Under the pieces are notes generated by a model. The model saw only the letters and a list, made by a program, of their open reading frames with translations. It did not search any database and was not told where the DNA came from. This document shows, piece after piece, positions 1 through 11,845 of a DNA stretch of 64,000 nt (positions within the stretch are counted from its first letter, which is position 1; each line of letters begins with the position of its first letter). A program made the translations under genes and the position numbers. Source of the DNA: Botryosphaeria dothidea (Eukaryota > Ascomycota > Dothideomycetes > Botryosphaeriales > Botryosphaeriaceae); assembly GCA_011503125.2 (NCBI GenBank), contig WWBZ02000051.1:434001-498000 (forward strand), in the 5' to 3' direction.

Positions 1-1014
1 CAAAGAAGGGGGGACTGGTGCCACCGCCGACCTTTCGGGATCTGTTAATCGTGTTCCAGGCACATGGACGGGGAGACATACATCGACGTTCTGGCCGGCA
101 CTATTTGTGTGCGACAGTTCGTGCAACAGCACCTTCTCAAGTAGAGCAGCAGAATCAACTGGAGTCAACGGCCATCCACCGTCCAGCTTAGGGACGCTCC
201 ACTTGAATATCTTGGTCTTTTTCTGCACGTCTGTCCACGTGTTGTATTTCTTCCCTTTGGCATAATTGATGAACCAGGGGCAGATCTGTATCTGCGAGAC
301 CTTACCCACGGGGTTATGGGTGTAGGCAAAGGTGGTGGGGAGTGCGCTCTTGCAGTCCTTCCATTCGACCTCTGTCTTAGGGTCGATGGCGTATTCGATG
401 TCTGTGAAGCTTTACCATCAGTCGTCAAGATAATCTACGGGGTACTCGTCATTTTTGTGCGGACTGACCTTCATCGTACCACTTGCCATCCTTCTTACGG
501 GGGTCATCACCGAATCTACTCATGTCACAGTAGACTTTCTACGCGACATGTTAGTATGCGGAATTTATACATTGTCCGACATTTACTCACAACGTCTCCG
601 AACTTCGCTTTATCCACTTTTGTACGCATATTGATGATGCCATTCAGAGTAACTGTTACCATTAGCATAGTGGTTCTTTGCCAAGATGAAGATCGCTCAC
701 ATCTAACGCTGGTCATAGAGTTTATGTCCGGAGTTTCGTTGTCTCGGAAGAACAACCACTTGAAGACGTCGCTCACGTACTGGTCGCTCATCTCGTTCTC
801 CAGCGCAGTAAGTGACGTCTGTGCCATTTCAAAGGCAGTTTCCATGGCATCGTTCACCATGTTCGCGGTGCTTTCTGGGCTTATCAGCGGAAGGTTCTTG
901 GGGGGAAGAGTATGATGACGCACCGTCTTTGGTGCAGGATGCGTCTAGCTCCCATGAGCGTGCGACTCCAAAAATGAAGCTGGAAGCAGCTAAAACCCTG
1001 ACTGGGAACTTCAT
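1..1014 (-). CDS. Secreted HExxH metallopeptidase (deuterolysin/M35-like), 3' end outside the window
   Basis: Start ATG at 1014 opens a signal peptide (MKFPVRVLAASSFIFGVARS). Introns at 923-875, 700-653, 590-539 and about 464-400 restore one frame: ...ASCTKDE-STANMVNDAMETAF..., ...QYVSDVFKWLF..., ...FTLNGIIN..., ...VYCDMSRFGDD..., DIEYAIDPKTEVEWKDC. The zinc-binding helix LLHELSHT lies near position 120, and the text after it (NSAGQNVDV) matches the usual spacing before the third ligand. The downstream Tyr/Asp region is cut by the window edge. The layout fits fungal secreted lysine-specific/deuterolysin-type zinc peptidases acting on extracellular protein. Subfamily and substrate are not determinable from this fragment. 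Intron boundaries are hand-inferred. Confidence 0.8.
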
Positions 1015-1794
1015 TGTCACGAAGATGTTGATCAGACAGACTGTGATTTTGTTTTCTGTCGATTTTGCTCCCATCTCAACTGACTTATATCCCCAAAACA
1101 CTTTCGTTCTGAGTGCGTTGCTAAACTGAGTACCAACAGAATGTAGTTGGTGGCTAACTAAGAGCTGAGGAACCCGGATTGGATAATTCTGAGCTCTGTG
1201 CCATCGTACTGCCGAAAATGTGGCGGAAGAAAATGGCCCTTTCTCGATCTAGACGTTTCCTCAATTACAGTCCAATCAAAGGACAGCTGATCAGGTTTGA
1301 GCCTTACGACAACACGAGAGAAAATTCCAACACTGTATTGAACGCTGTAAGAAAACAAGGGTGAGAGAAAGTTGATTAAGCAGGAGAAAGTGTGGCGCTC
1401 GAGAGAAGAGTTGGGAAATTTAAAATAACTTCCAGGAACCCATGCACGCGAAGCATTGAAGCGTACCTGAAGGATTGCCAAGCCGGATTTAAGGCGGAAG
1501 ATTTACCATCAAGGAGGCGGTGTGCGGCTGAGTGCATATGTTCCTGCAGCCTTGTCGTTTTGGGGGCGGGAAAGGATCGCCAACCCTTGTCCATGGCACC
1601 AACAACCAACTCTGAGCCTGTCGTTCACGCAAGGGTTTGCAAATGCTACATCTTCTCAATTCAGGTTACCGCCGGCTCGAGTTCTGAAGGCCGCTTTTAC
1701 TTCATGTCTATATCTACCCTTCACCGAACTGCTAAAACTCACTCCTTAGCTACCCATCGCTTCTCTTCTCACTGTGTTTTTACCGTCCTCCAAG
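1015..1794. other. Intergenic, divergent promoter region
   Basis: About 780 bp separating two divergently transcribed secreted-protein genes. Open frames here are short and have no recognisable motifs. It probably holds both promoters. No repeat or RNA gene was seen. Confidence 0.4.
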
Positions 1795-3892
1795 ATGATA
1801 CGCTATTCTGCAGTTCCGTGGTTCCTGGCATTTGCCAGCACTGCCGTGGGACAGAACTCGGAAAGGGCGATCGACCCCACCGGCACACAGATCGGTGTGA
1901 ATCCGGTGACTGTTGATATGCCAACCATGTACGGACCCACTCATTCATTGACGGCTGGTGAACCTTTGTCTAACATATCATTCAGAACATATGCAAATAT
2001 CGTCTATCATTCCCTAGTGTCTGAATATGTCTCTGTCTCAGGCGAGGACATGAGCGTAAGTAGGATCACCAAAGACAAGCTCGACTTAATACTGATACCT
2101 CGTTCAGTGGAAGCAAGGAGACACACAGCACATCACAGCCACCGTCACAAACATCGACGGCAGTTCCGCGGCTACCATCACGCAGACCGCTCCCGTCGCC
2201 GCACCCACAAACGAGAACGGCGACGTGGACATCATCATCACGCCGGAGTTGGAGGCCGCGTTCAGGGAGCTCGCCAGTTCTGCGCGTACCTCTGCCGGCT
2301 GCGCTGCGGGGCTGAAGGGTCGTGACCTGGCCTCTTGCGGCCTGTCCGACTTCATCGACAGCGTCCTGAAGTCCGACGGCGTCATCAAGTCTGCGGACAA
2401 CGCCCTCTCGTCCAAACCACTGCTCAAGGCCAGCGACATCGCGGAGCTCATCAGCACGCTAAAGGCGGGCGGAGCCCTGATCAACTCCAAGTTCGCGGTG
2501 GGCGCGGGCGTGGGTGCGGTTGCGGTGTGGTGGTTTACGGAGACTGGCGGCGGCACCGATCCCGCCTCCAAGCCAATCATCCCCGTGGCGAACGCGAACA
2601 TGGACAAGCAAGCGGGCGCCGGGGGCACTCCCACTACCGGATGCCCACCGAGTGCGCCAACCGGCAAGGAGGCTCCGATATGCCCAGAGCCCGATTGTGT
2701 GGGGAAGGATAACATCTGCCAAGAGGTAAGGCAAAGTCCTACGCTATCATTCGGATGATGAGAAACTGACGCCGAGTACGCAGGGTGAATGGAAATACTG
2801 CAAATGCATCGACCTGATTGATCCGATTTCCCAGCCCCTCAGCGAAGATCTGCTCAACCAGCAGCAAGCCGTCCTCGAATCCGTCCTCTCGGCGAGCCAA
2901 CCAGAAGACCCGAAGGCCACCTGCAGCCCCAATACGAATCCATACATTGACCCAATTGGCATGGATATCCTCTTCGCCCAGAACCTCGCCGCTGTCTTCT
3001 GCAAGGGTGATACTTCCAAGGAGATGAAAGCAGACCTGACCAACAAGGACTACACCGGCGTCAACAGCAAGCGATCCCTGCTGAACAGGAGGACCCCTCC
3101 CCCGTCCTCGTCAGCCTACGAGGGCTACACGCTCCACTACGAATACTCACCCGGCAAAAGCGAATGCTCAATGGACTGCACGACCGCGATGAAGTCCCTC
3201 ATCAGCCAATGTAAGCACACACACCTCATCGAAGCAAAACAACCACTAACACGACACCTCCTCCACAGGCGAAGGAATCGACCACACCGTCATGCAGCCC
3301 GCCGGCAGCATGGAGCTCTCCTGCGGCGCAAAGTACAGCTACGACATCAAGTCCCCAGAAAAGGAGGAGCCCGCGCCCACGCCCACGCCCGCCATCGGGC
3401 CGGACGGCAAGTCGGAGAAGACCAACAGCGCCTGCCGCAAGGACGCGGTTCCCGACAGCCCGGGCTTCGATCGCGAAAAGGCAATCGCCGCCTTCGCGAA
3501 GCTGTGCAAGAACGATCTGAAGGGCGACAAGAACGGCTGCATCCAGTCGAAGGACGACGGGCTGTTCGTCAAGGCGGCGTTTACGAGCGATCGCGACGGG
3601 GCGTGCACGGCGTATCCTTTCAGCATGGTGGATGATGAGTACACGTATAAGGATGGGTTTGAGGACATGTGCAAGTGGGCGCTGCAGTCGGCGATGGATG
3701 ATTGTGAGTATTTTCCTAGTCTGCCATGGGAGCTGTGGTTTGCTAACGAGCGCGTGCACAGGTAACCCCGATACGACCACGAATAAGCAGGGTGGCTCGA
3801 ACAGGCTGAACTGTATCGACTATACTGTTTACGGCTTCGATAAGGGCGCCGGAGTTCCGGATAACGATCAGTGCGCTTGGGCTCGGGGTTGA
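1795..3892 (+). CDS. Uncharacterised secreted cysteine-containing protein, 623 aa
   Basis: Five exons (1795-2055, 2108-2725, 2784-3210, 3269-3703, 3762-3892) splice with consensus sites and give 1872 nt, an exact codon multiple. The protein starts with a signal peptide (MIRYSAVPWFLAFASTAVGQ). An acidic/alanine-rich region follows, then a short hydrophobic stretch (VGAGVGAVAVWWF) near residue 190 that could be membrane-associated, then a Pro/Gly spacer with paired cysteines. The C-terminal half has many cysteines (SECSMDCTTAMKSLISQC, MELSCGAKYSY, GACTAYPF, CIDYTVYGF). Fungal secreted proteins with this kind of Cys-rich C-terminus are known, some next to chitinases, but no catalytic motif is visible and I do not assign a function. 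Confidence 0.75.
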
Positions 3893-4201
3893 GTCAACGG
3901 CGGGAGGGAGTTTGGCTGGTGGGCTGAAAGGCACTTCTGTTTTGACCTTGGTCTGCCGTTTAGAGTACGTCTTCCTTCTAGAAAAATTTCAGTCTCTCGT
4001 GATTCGTGTTTTGGAAGTGATTATTGTACGAAATCATGCATTGGGCCACTAGTATACATCTGTGATCTTGTGTAAAGCTTGGTTCGGTATGTCGATCTTT
4101 ACTTTCATGAAGACCCAGCACTCGTGGAGCTCGATTTGTCCATACTCAGAGCAACCCCCCTATCCCAACTGCCTATTCTCCCAGATCCATTCGCCTCTGC
4201 T

Positions 4202-6271
4202 TTAGCTTACATGCTCCGATACCTCAACTGCCGTCGTCTTCTCATGCAAGTGTGCAAACTGCTTATACCGTTGCTCCTCGTCGGCGGCAGTGGAGCGAAT
4301 AACACGGCGATGGTTCGGATTCAAGCCCATGCAGATGCGCGGCTCATCGAAGAACATCTGATCCACTTGCTCGAGGGAGCGGCCGGAAGTTTCCACGCCA
4401 AACTAAGTTCTCCGTTAGTAAATTGTTTTAGAGAAACACGGATGAAGCACCCACAAAGTAGATAATAGGAATGAAGAGGGCGCAGATGACCGCCCAGATC
4501 CAGAAGTAGTGGCCGCCAATGGAGTCAAGGCCGATGGGCGTGACCATAACCACGACGCTGAAGAATGATCAGTATGGGTAAGTAGATATGAGGACGGGAC
4601 TACATACAAGTTCGACAGCCAGTGTGAGAATACACCCACGGCGGTCGCTTTGTTCCGGACGCGCAGGGGTTGGATCTCGGCGGAGTAGGACCACGACACC
4701 GGCAAGATACCAGAAGTGAAGAAGTCGAGGTAAAGCTATGTTGCTGTCAGAAAAGCTGAGGTACAGTTTTGCGCGAGCTGACTTACAAACATGAAGGCGA
4801 CCGCAGCTGCTGCATTGGAGAAAGTCCGCACGGCCAGGCATCCGGCAACGATGGCCATGCAAATTGCGCAGCCGGCAGATGAGAGCATAATACTCCATCG
4901 ACGGCCGATCTTATCTATGTAGAAGTATGGGGGCCAGGAGAAGATGGCATACTGGGTGAATGCTACGCTAGCCAGGATCAAGGACAGGTTTTGAGAATAT
5001 CCCAGGTATTCTTGGAAGATGTACGCCAAGTAGCTGTGAAAAAACTGTCAGCCAGAATTCCAAAAAGCAGTTGTAGAGCTTCCTGACTCACTAGCAAAGT
5101 GCGTTGATGCCAGACCACTGATTCATCATGTACGGTCCCATACCGAGACACACGCGCTGCAGGTTCCGAGACTTCGTAGCATTGCTAAATACCTCGGCCC
5201 AAGAAGGCTCGCCATCTTCCTCTTCTGCCGCAATGGCCTCTAAAATTTCATTTAATTGTCCAGATACCTCAGCGTCGTCGTCTGGTCTGTCGAGCAGGCG
5301 CGCGATGATGTGGCGCGCTTTTTCGTGCTCGCCGCGCTTTGCTAACCACCTGGGGGTTTCTGGGACCCAGGGACATAGCACCAAGACCATCATGGAGAAG
5401 ATAATCTGGCAAGCAATCTGTTCAATGTAAGTGGAAGGTCATGCAAAGGAGGTTGGGCGAGCTTACAGGAAAGCGCCATTGCATGGAGCTTTCGGCAAAC
5501 AACGTTGCAAAGCACAACCATGAAGCAATAGCCACGCCTATAATGATCAAAGCAGACTGCACCACCAACAGAGCACCTCTGTTATGCGCTGGAAGAGTCT
5601 CCGATTGCAGAATTGGGACAGCGACGGTGCTGAGGCCGACGCCGACACCAGCAATGATCCGTGAGACGAACCTATTGCAATCCGTTAGCAAAGAGATGCG
5701 TTATACGTAATCACCAGAGATACGTACATCTGTGCATAGCTGTATGAAGCGGTCTGGATGACAGCGCCAATGATCACTACACCAAGTTAGCCTGCGCACG
5801 CATGACTTGTCATTCGAAGCGGGGAAAAGTACCGATGATGTTGGCCAAGATAATGGAGCGCTTGCGGCCAATCTGCTCGCCGAAAACAAAAGCAGTCACC
5901 GCGCCAAATGCGCAGCCGATGTCATAGATAGCGGTGACGAGGCCAGTCATTGTAGAGCTTGCTGCAGGACGTGTCAGCAGAAGTGGGGGACTCGCGGAGG
6001 CGCTTTCGGCACTCACGATTCCCGAGCATGTCCTGGAATCGTTCACCGGCAAGAATTCCACCAAATAGTCCTGCGGTATGACAGTGAGTAATGATTGCTG
6101 CAGGTTAGAGCGAGAGTGAACGTACCTTGGTCATACTGGAATTGCGAGTCAGCCAGATGTGGGACCAGAAAAAAACCCATTAAGACTTACACCGAACAGC
6201 AGGAAATCTACTCCCGAAACCGTCAAAATCAGGATGATGAGGGGTCGCCCCCTCAGTTCGAAGATGTTCAT
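4202..6271 (-). CDS. MFS sugar transporter (sugar porter family)
   Basis: Plasma-membrane hexose/oligosaccharide permease of the major facilitator superfamily. It reads MNIFELRGRPLIILILTVSG, then YDQGLFGGIL, then the sugar-porter hallmarks EQIGRKRS (loop 2), RIIAGVGVGL...SETLP (helix 4), PETPRWL (loop 6), GRRWSIM (loop 8) and the final FGVETSGRSLEQVDQMF. About a dozen hydrophobic segments lie between. At least eight short introns are needed. The first is 6190-6136, followed by a 10-nt exon (6135-6126) coding the YDQG junction. The C-terminus has a cytosolic tail after ETSGRSL. The substrate is unknown. The promoter has two GCGGGG sites, compatible with CreA carbon repression. Start choice: the ATG at 6271 is directly followed by the conserved N-terminal helix. 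Confidence 0.92.
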
Positions 6272-6608
6272 GATGGGAAACCTTTTTCGGAAACAGGAAA
6301 AAGGGAAAGGCTGCGAAATCCAGCGATCAAGCGTTTACCAGGGCAGAAGAAGCGGTAATTTATACGCTGGAGCCAAGGAAAGCATTTCGGCATTGCCCAA
6401 AACGGACACAGCCCGGAGAAAAAGCCACCGATCACTGTCCAAGCCGCTACTTTCGATTGGCGTTGCCGAGTCTTGATGGAGGACAGCATGGAACGATGGG
6501 CCACGTCTTCACGCTAATCCTTGCGCCATGACTTTTTGACGTGAAACCAAGCCTTGATCACCAGCTGCACGCGAAAGTGGAAAGCCGGGGCGGTATTACA
6601 CCCGACGG

Positions 6609-6629
6609 GCGGGGTTGACAAATGCGGGG
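6609..6629. promoter_or_regulatory. Two possible CreA/Mig1 sites (GCGGGG) upstream of the sugar transporter
   Basis: GCGGGG occurs at 6609-6614 and 6624-6629, about 340 bp upstream of the transporter ATG. Both fit the fungal CreA consensus SYGGRG. Paired sites are the functional arrangement in known CreA targets. The region is G-rich overall, so chance is possible. Confidence 0.3.
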
Positions 6630-9367
6630 TACGGGGTATGGGGTAGTGCCGTTGGCCCAACCACCAAATCAAGGGCTACTTACGCAGTTGCCGTCGAGGT
6701 GAACGAGTCAGCTCTGCGGGTCTTGAAACACCAGTCCTGATTCAGTGGGTTCGCCTCTGCAAATTGTCTGACGTCTTAAATCACCATTGAGGTAGTTATG
6801 GAGCAGCGTTCTCGAGTCTATCTGGCATCGGAAGGTCTCGGTGAACTATATGGTTGAATAGATACTGCATGCCTTGTAAGGCCATGAAACTCCTTGCCGA
6901 GCGTTCTTTACGAGGCACCACTATGTTTCGTTGACGATCAAGATGAAGTCTTTACAAATTCCGGAGCTTGATTCGCGGTCCCTGGTACAGTTTCGTCCTC
7001 AGGAGATGGACCCGGAAAGTCCAATTCCAGAATTCCCCATCGGCGACGAATTGCAAGAGTTAAGCTCACAGTGCATACCGTCAGAGCTATCCAGCGGATT
7101 GGAGATATAAGAACTTGAGAGTAGTAGCTACCGGAACTATGTATTCAACGGATATTGTGCTATATCCCATCAGGTCACTCTGGTCCCATACCCTGGCTCT
7201 ATTTCGAAATATTCTCGGCTCGAAGACCGGGAGATGGAGAGTTCAGCACTCTGTAGTGATCGGTCTGCTTCGAGTTCCTCATTGAGTCTGGTTCTTTGTC
7301 ATCATGGACTTCGAAATCCGAATTTAGAAAGGTCTGCCGGCGCAGAGCTCCTGCTGCTCATCTTCATTACAGCTTGTCATCTCAAGACCTTGTTTGACAC
7401 GCAAAGCCACCAACCAGGCATACATTCAAGACCCGAGAAGCCTCTACGACAGCCAATTACACGGTGCAACAATGCTCACTATGGATTGAATTCTCGTTTC
7501 CGAGATCGATGATGGACGGAACGTAAACCTCGCAATCCGCATGGAACGATCCTTGCTCTTATTCTTGATTTACTACTTATCAGTGGCGGTGAGACTGAGG
7601 CTCAGCGGCGAGGAAAGGAGAGTCTAGTGATAGCCTCGAATTCCACGAAACGCCGTCGGCGATGACCATCCTCCCAGATAGCGAGAGACAGAGAAAAGAG
7701 TTACTGAAATGCAGCAAGTATTCTGAATAATTGGCAGCTGCCTTTTGGCTGACAGATGCAGCCATGCGGCCTGGGTCCTGCGTTGTGCTCGAGCAGGCAA
7801 CCTGTGCAGCAAACGTGCATGCAGTCCGCAACAATAGGATGAAAAGCTACTCTTTTGATGTTCTGCTGAGACTCTGAAGGTAATCTGAAAGCTATAACTG
7901 ACCTGAAACTTGGATGATCGACTAAGCAAGTCGTGATGTGGCCAGGTCACAGTTCTATGCGCCAGCGTGACGAACGTTTGCTGCCACATATGTGGGTCAT
8001 CCATAGTGCAGAAATTGCATATTATCCAGAATGCAGGAGGTTGGGGATGACCCGAAGTTCTAATCAGCTTCAAGTCATCCTGGCTGATTTTTTGGTTCAA
8101 TTTCTGACAGGCACTGATCTTTGCCGTCATCAGGCCCAGCGTGAAAAGCTGTCTGTGTTGTGTGTATCGAGATGCAGGAGACGTAGCCGCGCAGTAAGAG
8201 CAAATCAAGACCCACCTTAGACTTGCTTCCTTGCTAGTTGCAGCTGCAGAGGCCGCCTTACCTGTGACTTAAAAACAGCCTTGCGTGAATAAGTATGCCT
8301 TATCGTGTTGGCAGCCTGGTTGACTGAGAAGTTGATGATACTTCCCGTATATATGACAGATGGTCTCTCTGCGCGGATAGCGGCTCTATTTTCTTGAAGA
8401 AAATAATTCACATCCAAGTTCTCCTCGAATGATCTTCCAGCTCCGAATAGGACGGTCACTTCCTGAAAAGAAATCCCGGTACCTCTGATCGGAAATCTTT
8501 GGCTAACTTGAAACCACAGTAAAAGAACACAATGAATGGAAAACACCTCCGTCAATTGTCGGCACAGACGTGGGAGAGGTGGGAGAGGTGGTTTCGCAGC
8601 TTCCGAACCCTCGTCAGCTGAGCGTTTTGGATGTCAACCTTCGCATTTCCACAACGATCACGACTATGACTGTGGCTCCCATCTTGCCGTCCGATACTTG
8701 CTCAAGGACATCCTGTTCTACTAGTGGAGGTAGGGCCAACTTCAGAAAGGATAGTCATTTTGATGTGGGCAACGCTGTGGGTGATGCTGTGGGTTATGCT
8801 GTGGGTGGTTTACTCGTCGGCTCACCTTTTCATATCTTCGATCATGCGGCTGCTGGTAAAGACAGGTTCGTATTAGGGCTCCGCAGTAAAGGGTACGCAT
8901 TCATCCTGATCCATGGCACTGACCCGTGTCAACGTGACATAGATAGACATAAAAGCCGCTTCTCCGCCGCCATCTGCAACAACCTGTCTTCAATAGTCCC
9001 AAACGCAGGGCGATATGAGCCTTCTTGAAAGGTGTGCTCATTCTTTTATGAGTACCTTACTCACTTTTCACCACCTCGTGGACGCTCTTGAGATTCAGGT
9101 GCTCATCCAGACTTGGATAACGACGCAACGCACTCACTCCCTTTTGGCCGCACAACTGATCTGGTACGGGAGAAGCTTTTCTGAACCGGAGAAAGAACCG
9201 CGTGCTAACATCTAGCTTTGATGAAGGTCGGAGTTTAGAAAAATCGTCGGCACAACTTTCGCACTGGAGTTGAGACCTACAACGCCCTACCGAAGACTAC
9301 TGCAATTTTGCATCTCCGACGCCGATTTTACGCGTGTACGTCCGAGTTGACGCTCAATATCTATAAC
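6630..9367. other. Gene-poor stretch, 2.7 kb
   Basis: I see no convincing gene. A frame of 152 codons at 8570-9028 contains a three-copy 12-bp tandem repeat (GCTGTGGGTGAT-like, about 8771-8810) coding NAVGDAVGYAVGG, but it has no family features. The antisense frame of 194 codons around 7624-8208 also lacks recognisable domains. Confidence 0.4.
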
Positions 9368-9625
9368 ATGAATGTCCCGGCGGAGGGTTCTACGGCAAAC
9401 AAGGGGCAGCGCTCTCGAGAGATATGTCCCAAATGCGGGAAGGATTTCGCCAACAGGCACACTCTTAGGAGGCACCTGGAAGAAGTCTGTACCGACAACA
9501 AAGTTGTCTTCTGGTGCACCATGCCCAACTGCGGCAGGGCCTTCGCCCGCAAATACTCGCTGAAACAACACATCAAAGAGTACCGCTGTGACGAAGACAC
9601 CGAGGAGGCATTTGAAGAACGCTGA
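9368..9625 (+). CDS. Small two-finger zinc-binding protein (C2HC-type), 85 aa
   Basis: Single exon. Two tandem classical-type fingers are visible: CPKCGKDF...LRRHLEEVC (C-x2-C-x12-H-x4-C) and CTMPNCGRAF...LKQHIKEYRC (C-x4-C-x12-H-x5-C). In both, the last ligand is Cys instead of His. The linker holds acidic residues, and the C-terminus is Glu-rich (EDTEEAFEER). Small finger proteins like this may bind nucleic acid or act as truncated relics of larger transcription factors. ATG 9368 is chosen because it lies just before the fingers and leaves a short basic leader. An upstream frame extension of 20 codons is possible. Confidence 0.6.
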   Translation: MNVPAEGSTANKGQRSREICPKCGKDFANRHTLRRHLEEVCTDNKVVFWCTMPNCGRAFARKYSLKQHIKEYRCDEDTEEAFEER

Positions 9626-9678
9626 TGCTGTTTATTCCAGCGGTGGTTATTGACTGCTTCATTCAAGCACTCACGTCA

Positions 9679-10047
9679 TTACCAACGCCAACGAAAACGC
9701 TTGCCCCATATATTCGACAGTGCTTGCATATTATGCTTTAGAGAGGGTATTGCATATAGCTCATAGTCATTCTCCCGGGTTTTGGTGCTCTCTCGTTTCA
9801 AGCTGAGCTCTATCCTTTCGATAATTTCTTCGTGTGTGGGTTGGTTCTGTCCGTTGTGCGTTCGCTTTTTGGCATTAACTTCAACGTTTCTAATAGCAAA
9901 AGCCAGTTCAGAAGAGCCAAAAAGCATGAGGCTGGGTACGGAGCCGGAGGGACGTTCACAGTACTTTTTGTAATCATGTTTTTCTTGACCGAATCCATGT
10001 TTAAACCCTGCCACGCCGCGAGCTGAATGCCCAACGTTTCCACGCAA
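9679..10047 (-). CDS. Hypothetical protein, weak support
   Basis: A 122-codon frame convergent with the small finger gene. Its second half is plausible protein-like sequence with charged amphipathic stretches (THEEIIERIELSLKRESTK, ENDYELYAIPSLKHNMQ). No domain is recognised and no intron or signal peptide is visible. It may be spurious or a C-terminal exon of a longer gene. Confidence 0.2.
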   Translation of the reverse strand: MRGNVGHSARGVAGFKHGFGQEKHDYKKYCERPSGSVPSLMLFGSSELAFAIRNVEVNAKKRTHNGQNQPTHEEIIERIELSLKRESTKTRENDYELYAIPSLKHNMQALSNIWGKRFRWRW

Positions 10048-11287
10048 TCGTGAACCAAACAGTAAAGTTTAACGGTTATTCTGTGGGCTGCTGATGCGCA
10101 ACACGGAGAATTGGTTGGCGGGAAAGGCAAGCCGTGGGCCCGGCTGAGCCGCCGCTGTGGGCTTTAGCCCTACCTCCTTTGCAACTATTCGCCGGCACGA
10201 TGATGTTGCTTCTCAATGTGCAACATCATGCGAGCCTGGCGAGCCGCCATCAAACGGTGCCACGTCGACGACGCGTTCCTGATCCGCGTTGCGGGCGCGC
10301 TCCCAGAAATTACCGACAGCCAACCCCTGAGGCGCGGGAGAGTAAGACGTGCATGATGCACTGTGCCGCCCGTCATCTCGCCTCGCAGCGGATACGGCCA
10401 TCAGGCTTCGAGGGCGAACATGCTCTCAAATAAAAAATTGGACGGCTAGAGCGTCCTGTGTGTTGTGGTGTTGCTCGCGCAATGTTTGATGGTGAGGGCA
10501 CTCGCAAGTGCGGGGTCAAGCTCCACAGCTGCGCCTCGCGTAGGCAGCCGGGGGTTTGATCATTGTAGATCAGTCTCTGGAAAGAGGCAGGCTGTAAGCC
10601 GTAGGGTCCGGGCGGCGCCGAGAAATCAAGAAAAAAGAAAAAGGATGGTGTGTCGCAGGCCTCGTCAGATGGATTCCCTGGAAAAGTGACAAAACTCTCA
10701 CACCGTTGTCTTCCTAACAAACGGGGCACCTTTGAGGTTCATGACCCACATAATGCTTGAGCGGCCTGGTGCAGACACTCCTGCGTGTGACCAATTTTGA
10801 GACAACATGAAGGGGGTTAGATGAAATGCGCTGGCGGCATGTTGAGGTTATGTCCAGCCGCGGCTGTTGTACTTGGCTGCTGCCTACAGGTGTCCGGCCA
10901 TTCTGGGTACGACGCAGTGGGTCTTCTAGAAGGTAAAGGGAGATGGAAGAACATTTCTCTCCGTTATAATTGGCCCTTGACGGCCATGCTGAAAGCGGAG
11001 CGCCGTTTATTTTCGGAATGTAACTGATGGATTGCTGCTCGATCGCGATGGTGATGATCGTCCTTTGGATTCTTGGTTCGGCCCGGTATAGAATCCTATG
11101 GCAAACAAAAGCGTAGCCAAAGACATGATGTGTGTTCGGATCCCCGCTATCTCTGCATGAGTGCAATTTGCCGAGGTCCAGCGCCGTGCGGCTCAGCTCA
11201 GCTGGGTCATCGACGGGCGAAAGAATTAGTCCAGTCCTTCATCCTTCTAAATTACCGTTACCTCCTCGCCGCTGGTTGTTTCATGCC
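10048..11287. other. Intergenic, nothing recognised
   Basis: About 1.2 kb with only short frames in all six readings and no domain-like text. No repeat was noticed. Confidence 0.4.
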
Positions 11288-11845
11288 ATGGAGGTTCGGG
11301 AAGAGAGCGTGAAGTGGAACGGCGGCATCTTAGCCAATCATCGGGACATGGCAGGGCAACACGTTGGATGCCGTGGGGATTGTTGCACTAGTTTGACCAC
11401 GTTCATCGATCAGCCGGAGGACCATGGCATAGATTGCGAATTGCCAACGCTGTATCAATCCTCGAGGCCGGAGCAATGCATCTTCCAGTCCTGCACGTCA
11501 ACTATCTATCAGGGACTGGCACAACACTTGATGGAGACTCACCGGCTCAGTCAGAGAGCAGCAGACCTGCTGTTGTGTGCGAAAGACGAGGACGTCTGGA
11601 CAAGGTACGGCGCGGGGTGCCGGAGAGGCGATGAATGTCGTTCAGGCTCGCCACTGTTGCAGTCGAGAAAGGCGCATTTCACCTTCGACGACAATGAATT
11701 CAAGAGGAGCAGCAAGTGGGGTCCAAAGCAACATATGAAGGAGAGACACAGGCTCAGCTACGAAGATGCGGATGTGGTGATAGCCTCGAAGGAGAGGAAG
11801 AGAGAAACCATGGAATGCACGATAGCGCAGCAGCGGAGGCCTTAG
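11288..11845 (+). CDS. Hypothetical protein with duplicated degenerate zinc-finger-like units, 185 aa
   Basis: Single exon from ATG 11288 to TAG. It contains CIFQSCTSTIYQGLAQHLMETH (C-x4-C-x12-H-x4-H, 22 residues), followed by HRLSQRAADLLLCAKDED. About 60 residues later comes HMKERHRLSYEDADVVIASK, clearly a second copy of the same H-x-R-L-S unit whose cysteines are lost. This internal duplication argues that the frame is real coding sequence. Other cysteines (GCRGDCC, GCRRGDEC) could bind metal. No named family is recognised. It could be a nuclear DNA-binding protein, which is inference. Confidence 0.45.
   Translation: MEVREESVKWNGGILANHRDMAGQHVGCRGDCCTSLTTFIDQPEDHGIDCELPTLYQSSRPEQCIFQSCTSTIYQGLAQHLMETHRLSQRAADLLLCAKDEDVWTRYGAGCRRGDECRSGSPLLQSRKAHFTFDDNEFKRSSKWGPKQHMKERHRLSYEDADVVIASKERKRETMECTIAQQRRP

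Noticed and set aside
7624..8208. 194-codon minus-strand frame
   Set aside because: No domain or leader, composition unlike the neighbouring genes.
8570..9028. 152-codon frame with NAVGDAVGYAVGG repeats
   Set aside because: Only a 12-bp tandem repeat gives the pattern; no other evidence of coding.
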